This document shows positions 39,896 through 46,366 of a DNA stretch of 64,000 nt, one piece after another. The notes under the pieces were generated by a model. It made no database searches and was not told where the DNA came from. It was given only the letters and a program-made list of their open reading frames with translations. The position numbers were made by a program, and so were the translations under genes. Source of the DNA: a virus; IMG/VR virus record IMGVR_UViG_3300042350_004528, positions 234,834 through 298,833 of that record. One strand, written 5' to 3'. Position 1 is the first letter of the stretch. Every line of letters begins with the position of its first letter.

Positions 39896-39903
39896 CAAAT
39901 ATA
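39896..39903 (-). promoter_or_regulatory. Promoter, leaderless configuration (gene at 39891)
   Basis: Minus-strand TATATTTG, then TTTT, then ATG. Confidence 0.65.
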
Positions 39904-39928
39904 AACAATTTTTTTTAAAAAACAAATG

Positions 39929-39999
39929 TTGTCGGGGGTGGATTCGAACCACCGTAAACTCCTTCAAAGGGAGTTGTCCTGCCGCTAGACGACCCGACA
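39929..39999 (-). tRNA. tRNA-Gln(TTG)
   Basis: Acceptor TGTCGGG/CCCGACA, loop CTTTGAA. CAA/CAG occur four times in the array E leader. Confidence 0.92.
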
Positions 40000-40005
40000 A
40001 TTTAG

Positions 40006-40091
40006 TACCTGGAGAGGGATTCGAACCCTCACGCCCCTTTCAGAGCACTGGATTTTAAGTCCAGCGTGACTACCAGTTCCACCATCCAGGC
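40006..40091 (-). tRNA. tRNA-Leu(TAA)
   Basis: Acceptor GCCTGGA/TCCAGGT, class II, loop CTTAAAA. TTA codons dominate the array E leader. Confidence 0.92.
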
Positions 40092-40096
40092 ATTTG

Positions 40097-40177
40097 TACC
40101 CTCGGTCGGATTCGAACCGACACGCCTCGCGACACTGGTTTCTAAGACCAGCGGGTCTACCGTTCCCCCACGAGGGC
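40097..40177 (-). tRNA. tRNA-Leu(TAG)
   Basis: Acceptor GCCCTCG/CGAGGGT, class II, loop CTTAGAA. Reads CTN; CTA and CTC are in the leader. Confidence 0.92.
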
Positions 40178-40182
40178 ATTTG

Positions 40183-40255
40183 TGGCTTTAACAGGATTCG
40201 AACCCATACTTTATCGTCCGTAGCGATAAGTGCTATCCAGTTACACCATAAAGCC
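40183..40255 (-). tRNA. tRNA-Arg(ACG)
   Basis: Acceptor GGCTTTA/TAAAGCC, loop CTACGGA. Reads CGN; CGC is in the leader. Confidence 0.92.
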
Positions 40256-40261
40256 ATAAAA

Positions 40262-40295
40262 TAAAAAACCCTGAGTTGCTTAGCACCCCAGGGTT
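40262..40295 (-). terminator. Rho-independent terminator inside attenuator E
   Basis: Stem AACCCTGGG/CTCAGGGTT, structured loop, T6; between leader ORF and tRNA-Arg. Confidence 0.85.
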
Positions 40296-40347
40296 GATTT
40301 TTCATAGTTAAAATCTTTGTTTACATATGAACATAGCTTACCCCAGG
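40262..40347 (-). promoter_or_regulatory. Attenuator of tRNA array E (Arg-Leu-Leu-Gln)
   Basis: Arm CCTGGGGT (40347-40340) in codons 19-21 of the leader can pair over 8 bp (two wobble) with ACCCTGGG (40294-40287), the terminator 5' arm. Weaker pairing than in arrays A and F but the same layout. Confidence 0.7.
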
Positions 40348-40401
40348 CTCTTTTGTCAAGAGTTGTAATTGTAACTGGCGTTGTAAGCTTAGTGTTCTCA
40401 T
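40321..40401 (-). CDS. Leader peptide of tRNA array E (26 aa)
   Basis: The ATG at 40401 opens 26 codons beginning MRTLSLQRQLQLQLL. Eleven of residues 2-15 are Leu, Gln or Arg, or twelve with Arg2; the array encodes exactly Arg, Leu, Leu and Gln. Codons include CTA (Leu-TAG), TTA (Leu-TAA), CAA (Gln-TTG) and CGC (Arg-ACG). Attenuator leader by position and content. Confidence 0.85.
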   Translation of the reverse strand: MRTLSLQRQLQLQLLTKEPGVSYVHM

Positions 40402-40530
40402 GTCTATATAAATATGTTCGTTTTTAAAAAAGTGCAACTATCGGACTAACCTTTACAAACTTTCCGAAGAAAGCTTTTGGGGTTGAACCAAATTTAACCA
40501 GAGTTAGTTGCTGAATTTAGTCCCAATTGC
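40402..40530 (-). promoter_or_regulatory. Structured 5' leader with possible pseudoknot
   Basis: Between promoter and leader ORF, the RNA holds GGACTAA ... GCAACTA ... TTAGTCC ... TAGTTGC, two perfect 7-bp pairings in crossing order, plus a CTTTC-TTCG-GAAAG hairpin. Resembles a ligand- or protein-binding leader; unidentified. Confidence 0.5.
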
Positions 40531-40534
40531 GATA

Positions 40535-40542
40535 CAAAGATA
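40535..40542 (-). promoter_or_regulatory. Promoter of tRNA array E
   Basis: Minus-strand TATCTTTG with CTTG 20 bp upstream. Confidence 0.7.
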
Positions 40543-40580
40543 AGAAATGTTTTTTTAATAAACAAGTATTTTTGAAAATT

Positions 40581-41621
40581 TTATTTATTATATCTGTTGA
40601 ATGAGTTTTGCGATATTTCAATACACTCTGGCTTACCCACAAACTCATTCAAGTTAAGCGCATCGGTATAGCTCATAGCAGATTTAAGATAGTGTGAAAA
40701 ATTTTCAACCCAACCTGGTATTGTATATTCAACTTTTTGTTTTTTGACAATACCCTCGGATGTTTTAATGTCACTCTTACCCCAATCTCTTTGAACCTCT
40801 TTGGTTGACATACCTCTGAATGATTTATACAACGGTATATCGCAATCCAAATAATTTCTGGCTATTTGCGAATATTGATCAATAATTTCACCACTATCAT
40901 TTGTAGTTGTCCCAGAACTTTCCAAAGCCTTATTGAAAATAGAACCCAACATGACGTAATCCGCACCGAGTGCCAATGCTTTGATAACATCCGAATATTT
41001 TTTAAAGCCGCCGTCAGCAACAATTTTGGCTGGTTCCATTAATGTACACGATTCAGAATATACTTCTCGAATCAGGGATGCCATAGGGAAACCGATACCA
41101 GTTTGTACGGTTGTTAAACAACCACCACCGTTACCAATACCAATTCTAACATAGTCAGCGCCAGCAATGGACAAATCAACATATGTTTGTGGGTTAGCAA
41201 CATTTCCAGCCATTATAACTAGTTCGGAGCGGTATTTGTTTTTCGCTTCATTTACAGCATCTATCAAAGCTGGCATGTGCCCATTTGCCACATCAATCAA
41301 AGCATACATTGTTGCACCACGATTATAACTATCGGGTGTGTTTTGTAAAAAAATTTGTTTAAACTCAGTCAATCCATATGACCTCCAACAAACTGGTGAT
41401 GTTGATATATCATCACTATAACTATGTGGTTTCCTAGGTAGGATTACCCTGATATGATTATTAATAAAGAAATCAGCATTTTCATCACTAACCACAGTAT
41501 CCATTGGTGCGGTAAAAATTGGCAACATATCCATATTGTCCAAAATCTCGATTTCGGATCTGGTGTTGATTCTTGTTCTAACCGCAGGTTTAATCAGGAT
41601 GTCATCAAAGTCAATTTTCAT
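40581..41621 (-). CDS. GMP reductase / IMP dehydrogenase family enzyme
   Basis: 346 residues, GMP-reductase length, no CBS pair. FDDILIKPAVRTRINTRSEI, FTAPMDTVV, ADYVRIGIGNGGGCLTTVQTGIGFPM (catalytic Cys loop), ADGGFKKYSDVIKALALGADYVMLGS and KSFRGMSTKEVQ are family motifs. GMPR makes IMP from GMP; IMPDH makes XMP from IMP. The Cys loop is intermediate, so the direction is open. Phage purine-pool control. Confidence 0.85.
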   Translation of the reverse strand: MKIDFDDILIKPAVRTRINTRSEIEILDNMDMLPIFTAPMDTVVSDENADFFINNHIRVILPRKPHSYSDDISTSPVCWRSYGLTEFKQIFLQNTPDSYNRGATMYALIDVANGHMPALIDAVNEAKNKYRSELVIMAGNVANPQTYVDLSIAGADYVRIGIGNGGGCLTTVQTGIGFPMASLIREVYSESCTLMEPAKIVADGGFKKYSDVIKALALGADYVMLGSIFNKALESSGTTTNDSGEIIDQYSQIARNYLDCDIPLYKSFRGMSTKEVQRDWGKSDIKTSEGIVKKQKVEYTIPGWVENFSHYLKSAMSYTDALNLNEFVGKPECIEISQNSFNRYNK

Positions 41622-41648
41622 TCTTTTTCGTGTTTAATAAAAAATAAT

Positions 41649-42257
41649 TTATAAAATATAAAAGTCGTTTACTTCGTGCCTTCTAATTTTACGGTAACCA
41701 AATGAAGTTAAGTATTCTTCAATTTCGGGATCGTTAAAATTGTTTTCAATGCAAAACAATCTGACATTCCATTTTGCGATATCAAAACCCTTTAAAACAT
41801 TTAATTCCGTACCCTCGGTATCAATTGATATAAAATCGATACGATTTATCCAATTAAAATCAGAAATTATATTATCTAAAGTGCGTTCGGGTACTTTAAT
41901 TACATTTATTTGCGGATTATAAATAGCATGAGATAAAATTAATCTTTCATCAATTTCCAACCCACTTATCGCCGTTTGGTTACCACCATCTAGAGTAACT
42001 ACATTAAATTCTACTTCTTTATTATTATGTAACCCAACCGCACAATGAACTGTATTTGCACGATTTTGTTGAAGTAATGGAATCATTTTTGGATTGGCTT
42101 CCACACAAATACATTTCCAACCATTTTGTTCAAAATGATAAGTATTAGACAAATCTATACCATCGGTAGCACCAATGTCTATACAAATACCTTTATATGT
42201 TGGGTCAAAATATTTAGCGATAAAAACATCTTCGCCAAATTGTGAATAAGAGTGCAT
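41649..42257 (-). CDS. FkbM-family methyltransferase (second copy)
   Basis: 202 residues. YSQFGEDVFIAKYFDPTYKGICIDIGATDGIDLSNTYHFEQNGWKCICVEANP (SAM site) and RIDFISIDTEGTELNVLKGFD (FkbM block). Lies apart from the glycan island but probably acts with it. Confidence 0.85.
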   Translation of the reverse strand: MHSYSQFGEDVFIAKYFDPTYKGICIDIGATDGIDLSNTYHFEQNGWKCICVEANPKMIPLLQQNRANTVHCAVGLHNNKEVEFNVVTLDGGNQTAISGLEIDERLILSHAIYNPQINVIKVPERTLDNIISDFNWINRIDFISIDTEGTELNVLKGFDIAKWNVRLFCIENNFNDPEIEEYLTSFGYRKIRRHEVNDFYIL

Positions 42258-42288
42258 ATTTTTAGTGATTTTTTTTAATTAAAAATTA

Positions 42289-42320
42289 TAAAACCCCCAA
42301 GCTATTAACCTGGGGGTTTT
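42289..42320 (-). terminator. Rho-independent terminator
   Basis: Stem AAAACCCCCA/TGGGGGTTTT-type with A/T flanks after the 42325 gene. Confidence 0.85.
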
Positions 42321-42324
42321 GAAC

Positions 42325-42675
42325 TTAGATACCGTAACGTTCCATCAATCGGCCAACGGTTCTTGCCGATACACCCAAGGCTTCTCCTGTTCTTGTTTTA
42401 ACATAATCGTTTTGTTTCAAGATACGAGAAAAAGTTTTCTTGTTGATAGACGAGATGTATTGTGCACGATTGTACATATTTGTTGGCACAACACGTTCAA
42501 TAACGACTTCACCCTTTCGGTTTTTGGTTACATTATATTCGTAACCAGAGTTGTTATTGGTAATTGCGTTAACGGTGTTAACGACTTCGTTGCGATTGGC
42601 TCCAGAGAGTTTCATCGACTCACCAGCGACCATCGACTTGATGGCGGCTGACAAGGTTTTGTTGGTGTTAGACAT
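42325..42675 (-). CDS. Putative HTH regulator
   Basis: 116 residues. The C-terminus TRTGEALGVSARTVGRLMERYGI is a Fis/NtrC-type helix-turn-helix (helix, turn, recognition helix SARTVGRLM). N-terminal part is polar and unrecognised. Lies just downstream of array F, single gene, ended by a terminator. Possible phage transcription factor. Confidence 0.65.
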   Translation of the reverse strand: MSNTNKTLSAAIKSMVAGESMKLSGANRNEVVNTVNAITNNNSGYEYNVTKNRKGEVVIERVVPTNMYNRAQYISSINKKTFSRILKQNDYVKTRTGEALGVSARTVGRLMERYGI

Positions 42676-42742
42676 AAATAATGATTTTATAAGACAATAA
42701 TAAGAAAGAAAGTTTGAAATACCAAATATTGGTGAAAAAAAG

Positions 42743-42816
42743 TTGGCGGGATGGGACTTGAACCCATGACCTTGACCTTATAAGAGTCCTGCGCTAACCA
42801 ACTGCGCCACCCGCCA
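42743..42816 (-). tRNA. tRNA-Ile(TAT)
   Basis: Acceptor TGGCGGG/CCCGCCA, loop CTTATAA. A TAT anticodon is rare in bacteria, which usually use modified CAT for ATA; the array F leader contains ATA. Confidence 0.9.
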
Positions 42817-42826
42817 GTCGAATTGG

Positions 42827-42898
42827 AGCGGTAAGACAGAATCGAACTGTCGTCCTCAGCTTGGAAGGCTGATGTAATAGCCACTATACGACTACCGC
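42827..42898 (-). tRNA. tRNA-Gly(TCC)
   Basis: Acceptor GCGGTAG/TTACCGC, loop CTTCCAA. GGA is in the leader. Confidence 0.92.
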
Positions 42899-42911
42899 AA
42901 GATGCCTCATT

Positions 42912-43041
42912 CTGGGGTTTGATTGAGGTCTAGTTACATCGGTTTCTTTCGCTGTTTCAAGAACCTGCCGCACTTCTGCTGGTAAAACCCGTCAACACTA
43001 CTCGGCGGAGATGTGTCGCTCTCCGTTACTCCGACCCCCAG
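42912..43041 (-). ncRNA. Structured spacer in array F
   Basis: No ORF or tRNA. Closed by CTGGGG/CCCCAG, with CCTCA/TGAGG and GGAGA/TCTCC hairpins inside. 43042-43175 continues with CGGTTA/TAACCG and GCTCAT/ATGAGC hairpins. Confidence 0.35.
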
Positions 43042-43175
43042 CATTTTAACTATAAAGGCTCATTACCACCCTATGAGCGGATGATTGCTCTCCAGTACAG
43101 TTTTCGGTTACCATCTGGGTATTAACCGTGATCCTTTAGTGAGATCCAAACACTCTGAGTACCCCTTACTCGTTG

Positions 43176-43248
43176 AGCGGTAGACAGGATTCGAACCTGC
43201 GACCCTCACCTTGGCAAGGTGATGCTCTACCAACTGAGCTACTACCGC
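43176..43248 (-). tRNA. tRNA-Gly(GCC)
   Basis: Acceptor GCGGTAG/CTACCGC, loop TTGCCAA. GGC is in the leader. Confidence 0.93.
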
Positions 43249-43252
43249 TTAA

Positions 43253-43360
43253 AAGACAGCCCACAACGTCCACATTATACCGTTGGTGGGGAATGACGAC
43301 CAGTCAAGTTGTGGTTCTTACTTTATGTCGCCTGCAACAGGTGCCACCCACTTCTGTCTT
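43253..43360 (-). ncRNA. Structured spacer in array F
   Basis: Closed by AAGACAG/CTGTCTT (7 bp) with nested CCACAAC/GTTGTGG (7 bp) and a CCTG/CAGG hairpin. Confidence 0.45.
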
Positions 43361-43363
43361 AGC

Positions 43364-43452
43364 ACTCGACATGGGAATCGAACCCACCACCCTTAGCGCA
43401 CCACTGTTATGGTGATTCGAACACCGCTACTAAGGGCTGACCCCAATCGAGT
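43364..43452 (-). ncRNA. Divergent tRNA-like element
   Basis: 89 nt. Acceptor-like ACTCGAT/GTCGAGT (7 bp) and T-arm GTGGG-TTCGATT-CCCAT are normal. Between them is a CCCTTAG/CTAAGGG stem enclosing a second T-arm-like hairpin (GGTG-TTCGAAT-CACC). No ordinary D or anticodon arm; could be read as Ser(CGA) only by force. Confidence 0.5.
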
Positions 43453-43455
43453 AAG

Positions 43456-43486
43456 TTGGGGAACCTATTTACAAGCTTTTGGTTCC
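43456..43486. ncRNA. Strong hairpin in array F spacer
   Basis: Perfect 8-bp GGGGAACC/GGTTCCCC stem. The rest of 43487-43668 shows small hairpins only (TCCC/GGGA near 43633-43650). Confidence 0.45.
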
Positions 43487-43668
43487 CCGATTGATCAAGT
43501 TATTTAATTATTTTAACCTCAAATAAGGCATTCACATCGCCAATAAAGGGGATCGGCTTTAAGGTTTAACCGCCATAACTCTCAGATACGCTCGTCATGT
43601 GACTCTTTCTCCGTTTATTTTAAGATGCACGGATCCCTCTCTGATGGGAGTACAAAACATCTGCTTGG

Positions 43669-43743
43669 TTGCGGGAACGGGATTCGAACCCGTGTAATTC
43701 GGCTTATGAGACCGAGCTGGAACCAACTCCAGTCCACCCCGCA
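43669..43743 (-). tRNA. tRNA-Met(CAT), elongator or Ile2 type
   Basis: Acceptor TGCGGGG/TCCCGCA fully paired at 1-72, anticodon stem TCGGT/GCCGA, loop CTCATAA, CCA encoded. Confidence 0.9.
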
Positions 43744-44286
43744 GTAATGAAAGGCTCTGAATCGTCCCTGCGCCATTCTCAGGAGAGCCTTTCGGTTTTA
43801 AATAGATTCGGCGATCGATTATTCCCACTGATATACCTAAGATTCGTTAGATCATAGTAACCATCCACAATGGGCCTATACTCTTACACTCCGTCCGTAT
43901 TTACTCACCTAATCAAATGCGTCATAGGTATTTCAGATACAGCGTTCAGTGCTACCCTCAGGACTTCTTCACCCTACCCCCATAGTTACGTGGCAGATCT
44001 CGCTCGGAAGAAAAGAGCGTGTATCGTAGAATTGTCCAGTATTTCTACGACTTGTGGATTACAACACGACCAATTAAGGCCCCTTACCCTCTCAATCCAT
44101 AATGAGGGACTCGGTCATACTCGTTCCCAACGTATCCGACTGAACTTCCCCATGTCGGTAAACCCCGTTTATTAGAGGTTATACGAATTTCACTTCTTGT
44201 GTGACCTTCCCCATAGCCTTGGAGCCTTCTAGCCAGGTTCACACACCATAACGGATGAGTACGTCCGTTAATCGTGGGGTCTTTTG
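43744..44286 (-). ncRNA. Long non-coding structured spacer in array F
   Basis: 540 bp with no credible ORF and higher GC than flanking genes. Perfect hairpins include GAAAGGCTCT/AGAGCCTTTC (43749-43793), CGTAGAA/TTCTACG, CCCTC/GAGGG, GTGTGA/TCACAC and TAACGGA/TCCGTTA (44249-44270). Function unknown. Confidence 0.45.
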
Positions 44287-44377
44287 CTGATTAAAGGGAA
44301 TTGAACCCAATCCTCCAGCCCTGTCCACTTCTATCCTGAAGCAACTAGGGCCAGTGTGCCCATTACACTATAACCAA
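44287..44377 (-). ncRNA. Divergent tRNA-like element
   Basis: 91 nt. TTGGTTA/TAATCAG acceptor-like stem (two G-U), D-arm GTGT-AATGG-GCAC, T-loop TTCAATT. The anticodon position is GCCCT/AGGGC with a 24-nt loop instead of 7. The adjoining 44378-44426 carries a second fragment with a GAGAG-GTTCGAAA-CTCTC T-arm-like hairpin. Confidence 0.45.
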
Positions 44378-44426
44378 TCGAGAGTTTCGAACCTCTCAGA
44401 CTCAAGTTAATTACTCTTGAGTTTTG

Positions 44427-44498
44427 TAGCGGGGGTGGGAATCGAACCCACGACCTCCAGGTTATGAGCCTGGCGAGCTACCTCTGCTCTACCCCGCA
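44427..44498 (-). tRNA. tRNA-fMet(CAT), initiator-like
   Basis: T1-T72 is unpaired above GCGGGG/CCCCGC, the initiator hallmark; D-arm AGAGCAGAGGTAGCTCG and loop CTCATAA resemble initiators. Anticodon stem CCAGG/CCTGG has two of the three usual G-C pairs. Confidence 0.8.
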
Positions 44499-44504
44499 AT
44501 GTTG

Positions 44505-44576
44505 TACTCCCTACGGGAATCGAACCCGTCTTTTCAGGATGAAAACCTGATGTCCTAACCGATAGACGAAAGGAGC
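44505..44576 (-). tRNA. tRNA-Glu(TTC)
   Basis: Acceptor GCTCCTT/AGGGAGT, loop TTTTCAT. GAG is in the leader. Confidence 0.93.
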
Positions 44577-44579
44577 GTA

Positions 44580-44785
44580 AATTGATGATTCGACCACATT
44601 TCTTACCAGAGCGGAACTAAGGGGTCTATTGGTACCGTACCCTCATGCACTCGATTGGGATTGCAGCCCCGTGAGTCTCCCGATGCGCCAGATTGTCTTT
44701 CCTATACTTTCGCTAACCTATCTGTTATTGGGTTCTGGCAGTGTCCCAGTTAGCATACTCCCATAGTACTTTTTCCTCATCAATT
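44580..44785 (-). ncRNA. Structured spacer in array F
   Basis: Closed by a perfect 9-bp AATTGATGA/TCATCAATT; inside are GCTAAC/GTTAGC and a decayed T-arm-like GGG-CTGCAAT-CCC. 44786-44953 continues with a GTCTTATG/CATAAGAC hairpin and nothing coding. Confidence 0.45.
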
Positions 44786-44953
44786 CTTTTTTTTTGCCTT
44801 TACCTTTCAAAGACTAAGTAGGTTTAGTTGCGGACTTTCACGTCTTATGCGTCCATAAGACTCCTTCCTCTGAGTGCTTCTCTTTTTACAGTCTTTAAAC
44901 TATCAAGGTACGTTATCTCAGTTTTCAACACAAAACCACTGTGTTAGCAATCG

Positions 44954-45027
44954 CGATCCCGATAGGATTCGAACCTATGACCTACTGCTTAGAAGGCAGT
45001 TGCTCTATCCAGCTGAGCTACGGGATC
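44954..45027 (-). tRNA. tRNA-Arg(TCT)
   Basis: Acceptor GATCCCG/CGGGATC, loop CTTCTAA. All three Arg codons of the array F leader are AGA. Confidence 0.93.
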
Positions 45028-45036
45028 GTAAATTTC

Positions 45037-45097
45037 GGGTTGATCTTTTTAGTCGGATTTACAAGTCTGATTTTTTAAGATTTGCTGAACTCAACCC
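45037..45097 (-). ncRNA. Structured spacer in array F
   Basis: Closed by GGGTTGA/TCAACCC. Contains TTCAGCAAATC, which recurs in the insert of the tRNA-like element at 45328. Confidence 0.35.
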
Positions 45098-45105
45098 CAA
45101 TAAGT

Positions 45106-45248
45106 AAATAAAACACAGGATGCGTTTATACGTGCTCTAACCAACTGAGCTATCGACCTCATACGAAGCCGAGTGGGACTCGAACCCACGACCCCGAGGT
45201 TGACATCCTAAAGTTTAATTTGCGGAATGCATCCTCTTTGTTTTATTT
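45106..45248 (-). tRNA. Circularly permuted tRNA-Asp(GTC)-like gene
   Basis: The 3' half (45209-45166) precedes the 5' half (45159-45131), separated by CGTATG. Joined, they give a complete cloverleaf: acceptor AGGTCGA/TCGGCTT (7 pairs, two G-U), D-stem GCTC/GAGC, anticodon stem CGAGG/CCTCG with loop ATGTCAA, T-arm GTGGG-TTCGAGT-CCCAC. The break lies in the 5' strand of the anticodon stem. Flanks pair as AAATAAAACA/TGTTTTATTT and AGGATGC/GCATCCT, a 17-bp clamp. Maturation would need cutting and ligation. Confidence 0.7.
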
Positions 45249-45249
45249 G

Positions 45250-45321
45250 CGGTCTATGCGGGAATCGAACCCGCCTCACCGCCGTGACAGGGCGGCATCC
45301 TAGCCGATGAACGAATAGACC
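45250..45321 (-). tRNA. tRNA-Asp(GTC)
   Basis: Acceptor GGTCTAT/ATAGACC, anticodon stem CCGCC/GGCGG, loop CTGTCAC. GAC is in the leader. Confidence 0.93.
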
Positions 45322-45327
45322 GTTTAG

Positions 45328-45449
45328 AGCCCAGAGCTGGATTCGAACCAGCGCCTTTTTTTTCCATAAAAAATTGTTAGATAGTGATTTGCTGAAATCA
45401 TCCACACTGGATGACTCTTTTTTTAATGCTACCGCTACACCATCTGGGC
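45328..45449 (-). ncRNA. Interrupted tRNA-like element
   Basis: 122 nt. Acceptor GCCCAGA/TCTGGGC and T-arm GCTGG-TTCGAAT-CCAGC are perfect and a D-arm is visible. In the anticodon region lies a ~75-nt A/T-rich insert with a CATCCA/TGGATG hairpin. No normal anticodon can be read; intron-like, decoy or dead tRNA. Confidence 0.5.
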
Positions 45450-45453
45450 TTTG

Positions 45454-45527
45454 CTCCCCCGTCAGGGCTCGAACCTGAGACCTACTGATTAACAGTCAGT
45501 TGCTCTAACCAGCTGAGCTACAGAGGA
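45454..45527 (-). tRNA. tRNA-Asn(GTT)
   Basis: Acceptor TCCTCTG/CGGGGGA with G-U pairs, loop CTGTTAA. Two AAT codons are in the leader. Confidence 0.93.
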
Positions 45528-45529
45528 AT

Positions 45530-45620
45530 ATTTGATGGTGTCACAACTATATACCATCAGCTACGGAACCCTTCTGTTAATAAGTAAGTAGGAGATTTAA
45601 AAATCTCGTCCGTATCAAAT
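45530..45620 (-). ncRNA. Structured spacer in array F
   Basis: Closed by ATTTGAT/ATCAAAT with inner TACGGA/TCCGTA, GATGGT/ACCATC and GAGATTT/AAATCTC. 45621-45710 adds TTGTC/GACAA and CAAAG/CTTTG hairpins. Confidence 0.45.
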
Positions 45621-45710
45621 CCACGCCATTGGTTACGTTGTCTCACGACAAGAGGCTTTACCAAGGCAAAGTTTTAATTTTTTCACCAATATGTCAAAGA
45701 ACAATCTTTG

Positions 45711-45783
45711 AGCCACATGACGGGATCGAACCGCCGACCTACTGATTACAAATCAGTTGCTCTACCAGCTGAGCTAATGTGGC
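45711..45783 (-). tRNA. tRNA-Thr(TGT)
   Basis: Acceptor GCCACAT/ATGTGGC, loop TTTGTAA. ACA and ACG are in the leader. Confidence 0.93.
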
Positions 45784-45788
45784 ATCTG

Positions 45789-45861
45789 TGGTGCGGGGAG
45801 GAATCGAACCTCCGACACAGGGATTTTCAGTCCCTTGCTCTACCAACTGAGCTACCGCACC
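45789..45861 (-). tRNA. tRNA-Phe(GAA)
   Basis: Acceptor GGTGCGG/CCGCACC, loop CTGAAAA. TTC and TTT are in the leader. Confidence 0.93.
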
Positions 45862-45867
45862 AAGTAA

Positions 45868-45999
45868 AGATAATGGTTGGATTCCCGTTACACCCAACTC
45901 TGTACTGCTTCTTGAGTTTTACAAGCGCTTGGCAGAGGGAGCTGATTTCTTCGGCCCAAACTCGCTTGTCGACAGCTTATTTGGAGAAACCCATTATCT
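45868..45999 (-). ncRNA. Structured spacer in array F
   Basis: Closed by a perfect 9-bp AGATAATGG/CCATTATCT; inner ACAAGCG/CGCTTGT. No ORF. Confidence 0.5.
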
Positions 46000-46001
46000 T
46001 C

Positions 46002-46100
46002 GTAGCGTATGTGGGATTCGAACCTAAACCAACTATTCATGCTTCGTTGGCCACCTGTACACGGGCTCATGACTGCGCCGTGCTCTCCAAGAGTACGCTA
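46002..46100 (-). ncRNA. Divergent tRNA-like element, first in array F
   Basis: 99 nt. Acceptor TAGCGTA/TACGCTA is perfect and T-loop TTCGAAT is present, but the T-stem is poor. CTCT-TGG-AGAG sits at the D position, CACGG/CCGTG has a 13-nt loop at the anticodon position, and there is an extra CCAAC/GTTGG arm. Confidence 0.5.
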
Positions 46101-46194
46101 TGTATTTTAAAAGTTACAATTCATCGGAATGTGTTTGTTTTCCATTAAAAGTAGAGTTTGTATTATTTGCCGAATACATTCCCGAATTGTGGTA

Positions 46195-46202
46195 CAAAAG
46201 TA
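46195..46202 (-). promoter_or_regulatory. Array F promoter, proximal of a tandem pair
   Basis: Minus-strand TACTTTTG with TTTG 20 bp upstream. Shares the flanks AATTGTGGTACAAA and GTAAGAAC with the box at 46295, a promoter duplication. Lies downstream of the attenuator. Confidence 0.65.
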
Positions 46203-46294
46203 AGAACAAAATTTTTAACCTGCAAATACTTTTGAAACTTTTTTCATTTTTTTTCAAAGAACTTATTTTAACGCTTGCTCTCGCAATTGTGGTA

Positions 46295-46302
46295 CAAATG
46301 TA
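46295..46302 (-). promoter_or_regulatory. Array F promoter, distal of a tandem pair
   Basis: Minus-strand TACATTTG with TTTG 20 bp upstream; downstream of the attenuator, so it bypasses it. Confidence 0.65.
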
Positions 46303-46339
46303 AGAACGAAACTTCAAACTCGCAAACTTTCAACAAAAA

Positions 46340-46366
46340 AAAACCCGAACTTTTGGTTCGGGCTTT
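46340..46366 (-). terminator. Rho-independent terminator inside attenuator F
   Basis: Stem AAAGCCCGAAC/GTTCGGGTTTT (one G-U) followed by T run. Confidence 0.9.

Noticed and set aside
39985-40305. 106-codon minus-strand ORF starting MKNQPWGAKQLRV
   Set aside because: It runs through the array E terminator and three tRNAs; the peptide is tRNA sequence in translation.
43173-43415. + strand ORFs reading QDSNLRP or IRTYDLLLRRQ-type sequences (also near 28186, 30425, 44874, 45708)
   Set aside because: They are antisense readings of tRNA T-arms, a well-known annotation artefact.
44287-44377. Group I intron in a tRNA
   Set aside because: The loop is only 24 nt, far too small for a group I intron; no conserved core.
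42899-46001. CRISPR or rRNA-like content in the array F spacers
   Set aside because: No regularly spaced repeats and no recognisable rRNA core sequence.
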